Of a stretch of DNA of 64,000 bases, positions 1-14,889 are shown piece by piece. The notes below the pieces were generated by a model. That model saw only the letters and a program-made list of their open reading frames with translations, searched no databases and was not told the origin of the DNA. This stretch comes from Morella rubra (lineage: Eukaryota > Streptophyta > Magnoliopsida > Fagales > Myricaceae): positions 4,611,637 through 4,675,636 of the forward strand of contig CM025851.1 of assembly GCA_003952965.2 (NCBI GenBank), in the 5' to 3' direction. Position numbers and translations under genes: made by a program. Position 1 is the first letter of the stretch, and the number at the start of each line of letters is the position of its first letter.

Positions 1-713
1 CTGTATAATATTTCTTTTGCTGTATGTTTGTGTACATGTCTTGGTGCTTTTAGCATCGTTTTAAAGAATCATTATTATTGCATAATTCCTGGTAGACGCA
101 CTTCTCCCTTTGTTTTTTTACCCGGAACGAGGACTAAACTTCACGACCGCACCACATTGAAAAATATGTCTCTACAAATGATCTTTTGATTTTGAGGAAC
201 AATAGATAATAACTTCGATTTTCCTCTCATTAATTTAGCCAAAGTAAAGCCAAATGATATTCACCGACAAGATTTTCTTCTACTATTTGCATTTAAACAA
301 GTCAAACACACGTGAGAATCTTCGTTATTACCATAATCCCAGCAGCCAATTATCCGTAGCATCCAAAAGTTAAAACTTTAATTTTCGTATTAGAATGGGT
401 CAAAAAAAGATTATTAAAATTTAGTTCCAACAGAAATCCAACCTTTCAATTGCAAATCTGCGGAGAAAATTGATTTATTTGCAAAAATTCTAGTTCCGAA
501 TTCCGATACACGTTGATTCCTCAGTGCAGCGACAAAGACAGGCTTAATCCTAACTTACCAAAACTACCTACACTGTTCTCTTACCATGGTTACAAGGATA
601 CCTTGTGATCAACCCAATCGAGAGACATGTAAAAAAGAAAATTCCTGACGTTTTGCATCAGGCATGGATCTTGGAGTGGAAACAATAAGGCTGTTCTGAA
701 GGTAGTAAGGTCC
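1..713. other. intergenic / 3' flank of CPN60
   Basis: AT-rich DNA downstream of the CPN60 stop codon, which is on the minus strand. The part nearest 713 should be the 3' untranslated region of that gene. I see no coding frame with family features and no clear repeat here. Confidence 0.6.
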
Positions 714-5329
<4,616 letters not shown>

Positions 5330-6540
5330 GATGATAACGCTATGGTAGAAATTGGGCAGTAGCAGAGAATACAAAGAGAAGAGACAGAGAGCTTGAGAAT
5401 GGGAGGGACAGTGGAACAGAACCGGTGCTTTTAAAATGAAACGAAGGGTCTAGAACCATTTGCAGGCGGCTTCTAGTTCTAGGGTTTAAGGGGTTTTGTG
5501 TTTTCTTTTTTTCTTTTTTCATTATTGGTGTTATATATTATTTATTTAATTTATTCATATTTAAGAAAAATAGTTACTCCGTGCATGTTTTTGGCCACCA
5601 GGTTTAAGGTTTCAGTAGGAAAATAAATAATTATAGTGATTTTAACTCCAAATTTCCTTTGATCTCTATTTATAGGGTTTAACATGTTTTATTGACAGGG
5701 TGACTAATTTCTCGGGTATGAAAAAATTATATATTTTCTTAATTCTAACCCCGCCAAAAAAATAAAAAAGTATCTTTAATTAATTTTACTTATCATTTTA
5801 ATTTTTTTATTCAGTTATAAGTTATGCTTCCAATTTTAATTTTCTTACTAGTTTATGAGTACGTTAAAAAAATAGTAAAATTTAGGAATTCAAACTTTAA
5901 GCTAGGAGAGCATATGAAATATGCACTTTCAATGAAAAGAAGGATTTATTTAAAAATCTAATGCACATTTTTATTTAAATACCGTGTTTTTTTTTTTTTT
6001 GGTTTAATCCAAGGGCATGTTCGTTTTCATGTTTTTTTTAGGATTCTGATGGTTTTGTGAATATTTAGGTGGTGTTAAAGTTGTATAAAAATGCGTGTAG
6101 AAGTTGTTGAAAGGGATTGGTGTGTGTAGAAAAAGTAATAAAGTGTTGTATAAAAATGCGTGTATGTTATGATGTTTGGATTGTAAAAATAAAAGTAGGA
6201 TTCAAATCCTACAAAAATTATGAAAACGAACATGCCCCAAGTTACTTGGGTGAAAAATAGAGAACGATCTCGTTTATTTATGAATAATGCTTACGTGACT
6301 AGTCGGTGACCTTGCACCTTCGTCTCCAATCGAAGGTACCACTTGTCTCGTCCCAATTGGGTTAAAAAATCTAACTATCCTGCACAGACCTCCAGACTAC
6401 AAGCACCGCCACACACACAGCCTTCTTGCAGCGTCTAAGCATTTCCAGTTTCCTCAGCTTCTTCTCCGATCTCCCACCCACCCAGGTTGTCAGAACTACC
6501 ATATTTTCCTTCTATCGAATTCGATAGAGAGAGACCAAAG
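5330..6540. promoter_or_regulatory. divergent intergenic region between CPN60 and NDUFA13
   Basis: About 1.2 kb separates two divergent start codons (CPN60 at 5329, NDUFA13 at 6541). It must hold both promoters and 5' UTRs. A CT-rich stretch follows the CPN60 start, the centre is very AT-rich, and a MITE-like element sits at 6013-6237, closer to NDUFA13. I could not assign a TATA box with confidence for either gene. Confidence 0.5.
6013..6237. mobile_element. MITE-like element, family A, copy 1
   Basis: A 225-bp element bounded by perfect 18-bp terminal inverted repeats: GGGCATGTTCGTTTTCAT at 6013-6030 and its exact reverse complement at 6220-6237. A CAA triplet flanks both ends and may be a 3-bp target-site duplication. 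The interior is AT-rich with no coding capacity, and a motif containing TTGTATAAAAATGCGTGTA occurs twice. A close copy lies at 50689-50912 and a diverged, inverted relative at 49648-49871. Short size, terminal inverted repeats and lack of a gene fit a non-autonomous DNA transposon; the superfamily is not settled. Confidence 0.85.
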
Positions 6541-6968
6541 ATGACGGAGGCAGCAATTAGGAAGAAGCCGGGGATGGTGAGCGTGAAGGACATGCCGGTC
6601 CTCCAAGACGGGCCTCCTCCGGGAGGGTTTCCACCGGTACGGTACGCCCGTCGTATCCCTAACAAGGGCCCCAGCGCCGTGGCCATCTTCCTCACCGCCT
6701 TCGGTGCATTCTCCTGGGGCATGTACGAGGTCGGCAAGGGCAATAAGATCCGGAGGTCAGCATTTCTTTACCGTCATCTCCCAGCTTCTTCGTTGTCATT
6801 AGCACCGCATTGATTGATTTCTATTTTTCATATTCTTATTTTATTTAATTTTACATTGTGGATTCGGGCATCCGGTTTTGGGCTATATTGTGGAAATGGC
6901 GATTGGAGATATGAGAAGCGGGGGGCCGGGGGGCGGGGGGGCGGGGACGGGGGGGGCGGGGGGGGGGG

Positions 6969-7007
<39 letters not shown>

Positions 7008-9255
7008 TGCGGGGGGAGCGGTACTTGTCACGCAGATGCTTTGAATCTTGGTTCGTTGATTTTCCTACTTACTATTGAAGATTCAAGGCTTTGTGGTTCT
7101 GGATTGTTTGAGCGTGTGCTTTTGAAATGAGATGGGTGCCTAACATATTTTGCTAGTTTTGGGGAATTATCCTTGATCTTTTTGAATTTTTAATTTATTG
7201 AAGTTAGCAATCAATCAGGTATCAGGTGGTGTGAAGTCATTCAAATACGGGAGCTTCCTCTACTCCCTTTGTTGAGACCGCGAACTTTGCTTTGGAATGT
7301 CAATGAAGTTGATTTATTTTTTCTTTTTCCTGGACTAGTTGATGGTTGACTAAAAGTTCTTTGCAATACTTTCGCATAAGTGAGTTGCAATTATAAGTGG
7401 GTCATCTTATCTCATCTTTGTAGACGACCGGGATGGGAAAATTGTTAGGTTAATCTCTGGAACGAAGCGTATGGTCTTCATGTGCAAGAGGTGGTGAATT
7501 TGGCATTTAACGGTTTAAGGGAATTGAGCAGATATAAGAGTTTAATTAACAATTTTGTAACTCTGACTCGGATAGAAGTCAAGAAAATAAACTGAAATGC
7601 TAAAATGGGTTGTTCTCGTTTCTCTTTTTTCTTCTTCCAGAGTGGATGTCTGACCATGAGGCTATTTGTGTTGAGTACTTTAAGAAGCTGGTACATAAAT
7701 TAACATAGAGGAGATAAAATGAAAAGATGACTTATTTTCTCCTTGTGGTGCAAGCATATGTGCATGTGAGAGAGAGATGTGATGGCACGGGTCTGAGAGG
7801 TTAAGATTAAGGTCTCAATATGGTGCCCACTTTTGAGGGTAAGATTCTCATGCATGTATGTTGTTGCAGTAGAGTTAGTAGAGACAGGAAGGGACTTATC
7901 AAAAAAAGTAGAGACAGGAAGGGGTACCGAACATGACTTATTTTTGGAAGATCAGTGTTTTTGATTGAAACTGTTAGAATCTCAGGTTTGAATTGTCGCC
8001 AATCAGAAAGTCTATGGATTATGTGATTTCCTCAAAATGAAATATAAAATTTTGCAAGGTCGAGAAATGTTCCCTAGTGAAGAACCCTTTGTCCAGGGTC
8101 GCATCACAATTCAGAAAACCTATTCATTAGCATCACTAGTCTATTTTGGGACTGGTTGAGACTAATGTGAAGGTAGTGAATAAGGATATGGTTTTAATAG
8201 AAATTTGAATGCCTTGGGTAATTACCATCATTCCTCCATTTGTTGGAACCCTGGGGAAGTGGATATAGTTCTGATTGGGAAGAATGAACAAGTCACACGC
8301 ATTAGATAGGATGCTGTTGACAACACTTGGGAATTGCTTTCTGTCTTTTGTATACGATGAAATGCAGTATTTGGATTAATAAACAGCAACTTGCCCTATC
8401 TGTATTGAACGTGTGAGAGAGAAAATTTCAACTCTTTCTTCTCTCTTTTCTGTGGAATCCTTAGTTTCTGTAACAGCATGAATTACACAAGGATTTGGAT
8501 TATGCGATCTTGGTTTCCCGATTACCCATGGAGATTAACGAGCATGTACATGGCGAGTATACTTGAGACCCCTAGTTTCAACAGATTTTGGATCATAAAA
8601 CAATGACAAAGGAAGGCAAGATGATTTGCATCATTGAACTGTAGGAATTCATAATTCTTGTCTCACTCGTCTGCAGTAACATTTCCATAGCTTTACTCCA
8701 ATAAAATCTCTGTTTTCAATTCCAAATCAGAGTCGAGATTCTATGAGCAGAAGTTTATTTGGTTGGTTTATTTACTGCCAAGTTTTCAATGTACATTGGG
8801 ATGAGGTTTGGGTTGCACTGATGGAATTTTATAACTGGACTTAGTGGCAAGCTTAGGGACCAAGACTCATATGCTTTCGTTTAGATTTCCTTGAATAAAT
8901 AATTTATTTCACACTTGAATGTATGCATGATGTAGGGCACTGAAGGAAGAAAAATATGCTGCCCGCAGGGCAATACTGCCTGTTCTTCAAGCTGAAGAAG
9001 ATGAAAGGTAAACTGAGAACATTTAGTAGTGTTCTTTCACCACCCACGCCTTTTCTATTAAACCTCCTAACTGCAGAATACTTATTCTTTCTCTCGACTG
9101 CCATGTGTAGATTTGTCAAAGAGTGGAAGAAGTACCTCGAGTATGAGGCTGAAGTAATGAAGGACGTGCCTGGTTGGAAAGTGGGTGAAAATGTTTACAA
9201 CTCTGGGAAATGGGTGCCCCCGTCAACCGGCGAACTCCGACCTGATGTCTGGTGA
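6541..9255 (+). CDS. NDUFA13: NADH dehydrogenase 1 alpha subcomplex subunit 13 (GRIM-19)
   Basis: Accessory subunit of mitochondrial complex I in the inner membrane. Exons 6541-6755, 8936-9007 and 9111-9255 give 432 nt, or 143 aa, the plant family's length. The product starts [19 protein letters not shown], has the conserved [20 protein letters not shown] block, then one hydrophobic segment (about residues 46-66, [19 protein letters not shown]), then the charged exon 2 part with [10 protein letters not shown], and ends with [18 protein letters not shown] and LRPDVW. There is no cleavable presequence, as is usual for this subunit. The start at 6541 matches the family N-terminus; the frame is open further upstream (from 6487), but that extension is not like the family. 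Intron 1 is 2.2 kb and holds a ~100-bp G-rich tract shortly after the donor. The gene is divergent from CPN60, also a mitochondrial protein gene. Confidence 0.96.
6919..7018. repeat. G-rich tract with a 36-bp pure G run
   Basis: About 100 bp almost entirely of G on the plus strand in intron 1 of NDUFA13, including an unbroken run at 6970-7005. On the RNA sense strand it could form G-quadruplexes. Apparent proline-rich and glycine-rich reading frames across it are by-products of the homopolymer. Confidence 0.9.
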
Positions 9256-10445
9256 TACTTTTGCAGCTGCAGTTATTTTCTTGGGCGACTCTTAATCGCC
9301 AAGAGTTGGTTATTTTTCTCTTCCAGGAAGTTTCTTGTTGCTCAGTCTCAGCCGTGTTCTTGTGAAAAATAATGATGCATTTGGAGCTTTTTTTCACCTG
9401 CTTTGCAAACCTTTACAACAGTTTCTGTTTAATAATTGACTCGTGTTTTAATCTGCTCATTATCTTTACTTCAAAATTCGGACCAGACGGAATAATGGGG
9501 AAGTGTCATCTCATTATGGTATCATCATTGTGGAGACTTGAGCGTGCCGAGGTGGCGGGTGAGTGATTGTTATGTTGGATACGGAAGATCTGTCAAACTT
9601 CAGCGATATGAAAGATGGTTCTAAACTGCTTAGAAAAAAAAAAAAAAAAATGGTTCTAAACTTCTAGGAATAGCCTATGGAGGTTTGCCTCCCTAAATTA
9701 GGAGTATCCTTGTGAAGGATTGCACATGCGACATGTCCGACTTAATACCCTGGCCCAATCAGCAGACCATTACAATTCGACAACTAAAACTTGGAGAAGG
9801 AAAAAAATTAGGAAAAATATACTTTTCACCCACGAATTACCATATATTTTACACTTTGCACCCTAAATTACCAATTTTGACACATTGCACCCTTTAACTA
9901 TCAATTTTTAATACTTTGCACCCTTTATCAAATTTTTAAATTAAAATGACGATAATACCCTTAAATATTTTTGTCAATTCATTAATTTTTCAAGGGTATT
10001 ATTGTCAAATGAAGGGTGCAAAGTGTTTAATATTAGTAGTTGGAGGGTGTAATGTGTCAAAGTGGGTAATTTAAAGTGCAAAATGTATAACATTGGTAGT
10101 TTAAAGATATAATGTCTTAATGATGATAGTTTGGGGTGTAATGTATCACTACTCGGGTAGTTTGTGGGTGAAAAGTGTATTTTCCTCCAAAAAAATCAAA
10201 GAGGAAGAGAAGTGTAGAAGTCATGTAGTGAGGACACCCACCGGCAACAATTTGGATCACCAATGAAGACAATTTTACATTGGAAACGTTTATTGGCTTT
10301 GTACAAACAAAAAACGCACGCAATATCTCCATAACTCAAGCCATATAACACAACATTGACAAACCCACGGATCATTTATACCCTCGTCAGATATCTGGAA
10401 AACCCTAAAGCTTCATTCACAAGCGCTACAAAGAAAAAAAAGTAT
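9256..10445. other. intergenic region between convergent NDUFA13 and F-box gene
   Basis: The two genes point towards each other, so both ends should be 3' UTR. The centre is taken up by a foldback element (9811-10185). An A-rich interruption lies near 9632-9649. I see no gene. Confidence 0.6.
9811..10185. mobile_element. foldback / MITE-like inverted-repeat element
   Basis: About 375 bp that folds back on itself. The left arm starts GGAAAAATATACTTTTCACC and the right arm ends with the near reverse complement (GGTGAAAAGTGTATTTTCC). The motif CACTTTGCACCC and its variants recur through the left arm and appear as GGGTGCAAAGTG in the right arm. The arms meet near 9950-10000, where a motif with AATACCCTT is mirrored by AAGGGTATT. 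There is no coding capacity. This looks like a non-autonomous element or a long imperfect hairpin. Confidence 0.75.
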
Positions 10446-12765
10446 CTACATAACTTCATATAACGGCCCTGTCCCACCTTCCTTGTCAGCATCAGGGATG
10501 CTGGAGTAGGAGTATAGGTGGTTTGACAGTTCCCAGCTCCAGTCTCGTTTCCTAGACACGGACAATCGCGGCCATCGGTTTATCCTCACATAGTGCTCCC
10601 TGATTTTGTCTTCACCAACAATGCTAGTGACAGTCAAGTAACAGCATTCGTGACCGCCCCAAACCTTGTCATCTGGATCTGCACTTTGGCTCCCATCCGG
10701 ATGAAAGTAACGACGCATGAGACGGCCAGTGCCCTTCCAATAAGGATCGAGATTTCGCCAATATTCTGGTGCTCCCTGCGGGAAGGATGATATTTTGTTC
10801 CATTAATTGGCAAGTTAGGCTAATCCAAAGAGTGGTAATTGGGCTCATGCAAACCAAAAGAGCACTACTCACGGGGTGACAAAAATAATTCATGAGCTGG
10901 CCAAGGCTGGAGAGATACCAGAGTTTGAAAATCATTGGGCACAATATCATGCAACTGAAACCAATATTAACAGATATGCTGGAAATAAGTATGGGGATGT
11001 GAAGATGTTATTTTCATGAAAATGCTTACTTAACAGAGTATCTTCTAGCAATTTACAGAGCGAATGTGAGTAATACACAGAGAAAATATGTACTTTGCCC
11101 TTGGAGAATTATTTGAAAAGTTTACACTAGTCGAAACTAGTGAAACAGTCAGTGAGATCGTGCAAATGTTTGAATATGAGAGCATTCATGAGATAGGAAA
11201 AAATAAAAATTCAGTAGCTTGTGCTTGAGCGTTTGTTTCACAAATGTCACATTGAATAGAATATTACACACGAAACAATAATTTGAAATTTACAACTGTT
11301 AGACCTTTCTATTAGTGACATGTCATAGTGCGAATTGAGCATATATATCAACACTGTGAGACATTGACTATACCGTACCATGTTGCTGGCCCAGACTGAA
11401 TGCATAATAGGACCTAATATAAAAGGCACATACCTTGTTAAAATGAAACTCCCAAACATGATCACACAAATCATCCCTCATGATACGGTTCTGACAAAGA
11501 GGGAACAGGCCAGTAAGAAAATGCTCCTTAACAAAATGGATATAACTGCTTTGAGATGTTTGCATGCCTGCAGGCATACGTGCAGGTATGTCATCTCAAC
11601 TCTCAAGTGAATATGAGTTTCTCTGCACAAGCCTTTGTGCGTGTTTGTTTGGGTCAGAGAGAGAGAGAGAGAGAGAGAGGAAGAGGAGATAGTTACACGC
11701 TTGCCATCCATGACAGATAATGAATAAGCAGCCAATTTGGATAGTCCCCGGATTTGCGACATGCGAGGTATGTGTGCTTTCCCAAGCCACAGTTCCTCCA
11801 ACTGAAAGAAGAAAGAAAGGGGAAAAAAAATTGTCTAGTCTTCCTTACCACATTCCTTAAATTTATGACTACGAAACTACACTTATGTTGCTTGATTCAA
11901 AAAACTTATCATTCCAAGTATTAATCATCTTTTCAGAAGGTGAAATGGACTAAACTCTCAAACAGAAAGGGGGAAAACAGAAGGAAAACAACTGTTTTTG
12001 TACCCCCAAAGAAAAACAACAGTTCTATAACAGATAAGATATTGCAGAATGATGAACCATGGGGCTGTGTGACCATCGAGGACCTCAGTACAACAGGGAA
12101 TTTTTAGGATAAACTGAACAGAAATATCTAGAAGACGCAATATCTAGCTCAAGCATCCAATTAAGCAGAAACAAAAAACCCCATCAAAAACAAAACCAAC
12201 GCCCAAAAGGGTCACGCGAACCCATTCCCAAATTTAACAAACGAAGTTACCACCAAAAGAATTTATTCAAACCCGATTGTCCCGATCTCATCACCAATTT
12301 GAAATGCTAAATAAGGAACAAACACAGAACCGAACCTATAATCAACAAAGCAAGCAACAAAAGAATCCCACCGCACCAAAAAAACCAAAAAATGCACCAA
12401 AATCCAAGCTTCAACCGTGATAAAGGAGAAAGGGCGTCGACCTTGGGGCCCCAAATACGATCACTGGAGGCGACCCCGTGCCAGGTACGGGAGACGAGAA
12501 GAGATAGTGCCACGCTGCGTGCGTCGAGGTTACTTAGTATCATCAGCATTATGTCCCTTCCAAACACCTCCAGTGGGTCCCTAAGCAGGAACCCTTCTGC
12601 TTTTCCTCCTCCGTTCTCTTCTTCTACATCTTCGACAGTTTCGCTCCCCCGCTTCCTCCTCTTCCTCCGCTTCCTATGCTTCTCCATTTCCTGCCCAACG
12701 ACGTCGTAGTTCCCAGAGTATTCCGGTGCGTTCCCCTGCTTTTCCTGCAGTTCGGTCTGCGCCAT
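10446..12765 (-). CDS. F-box protein, plant-specific C-terminal domain
   Basis: Probable substrate adaptor of an SCF ubiquitin ligase. Exons 12442-12765, 11697-11801, 11434-11490 and 10446-10775 sum to 816 nt, or 271 aa. The N-terminal ~60 residues are charged and contain a strongly basic run (KHRKRRKRRKR, residues 29-39) that could be a nuclear localisation signal, followed by an acidic patch. The F-box spans about residues 63-106 (DPLEVFGRDIMLMILSNL, then LLVSRTWHGVASSDRIW). The C-terminal domain has no Kelch or LRR repeats. It includes LEELWLGKAHIPRM, DDLCDHVWEFHF, APEYWRNLDPYWKGTGR and a run of Trp/Arg-rich segments. The target is unknown, and I do not recognise a named Arabidopsis gene with certainty. 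A (GA)n tract lies in intron 2, just inside the donor. It converges with NDUFA13. Confidence 0.88.
11655..11679. repeat. (GA)n microsatellite in F-box gene intron 2
   Basis: About 12 GA units on the plus strand, 17 bp inside the splice donor of intron 2 (donor GT at 11695-11696, minus strand). In the transcript it reads as (CU)n. Confidence 0.9.
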
Positions 12766-13214
12766 CGAGGAGAGTACGACAGAGAAAGGGGGGAAGAACG
12801 AGAGCGAGAGAGCTAGGCTGCTAGTGGGACATAAATTGAGTTCAAAAGAGTGTCAAGTCGGCGTCGTGTGGAAGAGGACAAGAAGAGATGTGGTCATCCT
12901 AGATGAATACTTTATTATTTTCAGAAGCGTGGGAGTTCGAGAGCTTTTGGATTCTATACACCGACAACGCACGCAATTGAGGCGTCGGTGGGCCGACCTG
13001 GATTCTCTGTAACGACAGCCGGCAGCCGGACAGTTATGGGTCTGGGGGTGGTGCTCCACGTGGCTAATCCATTTCATTTTTATTGGCTCCAATGGCCCAA
13101 TACAATCGGCTCCAACGGAGTCCAATGCCCCAGCACTATTTTTTTTTTTAAATGCCACTGTAATGTCATTTAAATTGGCTCGGTGCATGTTGGTTAGTGT
13201 CTAAATTTCTCTTG

Positions 13215-13545
13215 TTTCTTAAAAAAAAATTACCTCTTAATTTTGCTATTTTTGACTATTGATCCGTTAAACTTCAGTTTTTTTTCTAAATTACCCCCTA
13301 AACTATCACCTAACTGCGAAACTAGGTCAAAAAAAGTTCAAAATTAATAATAATATTAGTATTTATTAACGTGAAATATAAAAACTTGTACTAATACAAA
13401 ATTTGACCACAAAATTAATAATAGATTGGAATCTTAACTAAGGGGGGAAACTTGAAAAAGAAATTAATGGAAATTAAAGGGTCAATTGCAAATTATGGTA
13501 GTTTGAGAGGTAAATTGTAAATAGAGTGGGAGCAAAAGGTGGTAA
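13215..13545. repeat. possible foldback element
   Basis: AAATTACCCCCTAAACTATC near 13292 is mirrored by TGGTAGTTTGAGAGGTAAAT near 13496, and flanking TTACCTC/GAGGTAA segments pair as well. The arrangement resembles the foldback at 9811-10185 but is weaker. The boundaries are estimates. Confidence 0.45.
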
Positions 13546-13546
13546 A

Positions 13547-13739
13547 GGGGGCGTTTGTTTGCCTAATTTTTTGAGGACTCAAAATTTTTACCACACCAAA
13601 CACATTTCACAAACCTCAATAAACTTCACACTTTTACACATACACTTCACACTTTTTACAAACTCCAATAAACTTCAACATTCAAAAGATTCCTAAAATT
13701 TTAAGAATATTCTCTAAAATTTTGATAAACAAACACTCC
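13547..13739. mobile_element. MITE-like element, family B, copy 1
   Basis: About 190 bp with imperfect terminal inverted repeats: GGGGGCGTTTGTTTG at the left end and AAACAAACACTCC at the right. Inside are ACCACACCAAACAC, CAATAAACTTCA (twice), and TTAAGAATATTCTCTAAAAT. Closely similar sequence in the same order occurs at 51183-51352, and in reverse order at 49418-49597. There is no coding capacity. Confidence 0.75.
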
Positions 13740-13865
13740 AAAGTATCAATTTTTTCAAAATAAAAAAATATTGGCTCTGTTAGAGTCCATTAAAGTATTT
13801 TTCCAACCTACTTTTTTCGATTCATTCATTTTCTCCGTTCTAGTCAAATCGAATTGCTCGAGATT

Positions 13866-13879
13866 CGTCATGAATGACG
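13866..13879. promoter_or_regulatory. paired TGACG half-sites (as-1/ocs-like) upstream of GST 1
   Basis: CGTCATGAATGACG at 13866-13879 is an inverted pair of TGACG half-sites about 150 bp upstream of the first GST start. TGACG motifs bind TGA-type bZIP factors, and as-1/ocs elements commonly control tau-class GST genes in response to auxin, salicylate and xenobiotics. The spacing differs from the classic as-1 direct arrangement, so the role is inferred. Confidence 0.4.
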
Positions 13880-14030
13880 CCAATTGCATTGAAAAAATAT
13901 ATATAAATAAATAATTAAAACTTTGTCAATGATTTTTTACCAGTTTAAATTTTGGCGATAAATGACAAAATAACTAGTATTAGATGGCTTTTATAGGTAA
14001 TCAAAATCTATCATCCCGCTCTCAATTACC

Positions 14031-14889
14031 ATGGGTGAGGAGTTGAAGCTACATGGAGCATGGATTAGTCCATTTGTCTACAGAGTGATATGGGCTCTGA
14101 AACTAAAGGGCGTCCCCTATGAATACATAGAGGAAGATCTTTCCAACAAAAGTCCCCTTCTTTTAAAGTACAATCCCGTGCACAAGAAGGTCCCGGCGCT
14201 TGTTCATGCCGGAAAACCGATTTGCGAGTCCATGATCATTGTCGAGTATATTGAAGAGACGTGGCCACAGTATCCATTGCTGCCCATTGACCCTTACGAG
14301 AGAGCCATGGCTCGGTTTTGGGTTAAATTTGCTGAAGAGAAGGTATACGTACCTGTTTTACGCATGCATTTTCTTTGTATTTTTTTTTTTCCTGCTTGTT
14401 TTCATCTTAAATATGGGTTGGGAAAGCTGTGTTATCCAATCATTTTGTGCCCAAATGGCTAAAATTCCTAACTTTCTTTGAGTTTTAGAATGGGTTAGAC
14501 ATCTAACATTTCGTCGAGTTCTTAAACAGGGTGATGCGGTTTGGGCCTTGTTTCGAACCAGCGGCGAGGAACAAGAGAAGGCCATGAAAGGCACCTTGGA
14601 AATGCTGAAAACAATCGAAGAGCATAGCCCAGATGCCAAGAAATTTTTCGGCGGAGACAAGATAGGGATAGTGGACATAGCTTTTGGAGCAATCGGTTAC
14701 TGGCTGGGAGTTGTTGAGGAACTACTGGGAGTGGCGTTGTTTGAAGCACATGCTTTCCCCCGCTTGCATGCCTGGTTAAAAAATTTCACGGAAGCTCCCA
14801 AGATCAAAGAAAACCTCCCTGGCCGTGATGAACTGGTGGTTTTTGTCAGGAGTTGGAGAGCTGAAAGGTTGCTGGCCTCTCAGAACTGA
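14031..14889 (+). CDS. glutathione S-transferase, tau class (copy 1)
   Basis: Cytosolic enzyme that conjugates glutathione to electrophiles and is typically stress-induced. Exons 14031-14342 and 14530-14889 give 672 nt, or 223 aa. There is one phase-0 intron after codon 104, the standard position in tau GST genes. The N-terminal thioredoxin-fold domain (about 5-80) contains the tau catalytic serine in WISPFVYR (Ser13) and the glutathione-binding ES pair in [18 protein letters not shown] (Glu66-Ser67). The helical C-terminal domain includes [15 protein letters not shown] and [11 protein letters not shown]. The start follows the family N-terminus ([11 protein letters not shown]). It lies 2.5 kb upstream of, and in the same orientation as, a second tau GST that shares the intron position, so the pair arose by tandem duplication. 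The precise subfamily member cannot be named. Confidence 0.95.

Larger units (their letters stand above)
12766..14030. other. intergenic region with two repeat elements
   Basis: This holds the promoter of the minus-strand F-box gene (just above 12765) and that of the first GST (just below 14031). In between are a foldback-like AT-rich stretch (about 13215-13545) and a MITE-like element of family B (13547-13739). No gene is visible. Confidence 0.55.

Noticed and set aside
6828..7078. Poly-proline and poly-glycine open reading frames on both strands
   Set aside because: They exist only because of the homopolymeric G tract in NDUFA13 intron 1; they have no family similarity and no codon variety.
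12824..13188. Open frames on both strands upstream of the F-box gene
   Set aside because: They overlap on opposite strands in the promoter region, with no family features and no supporting splice pattern.
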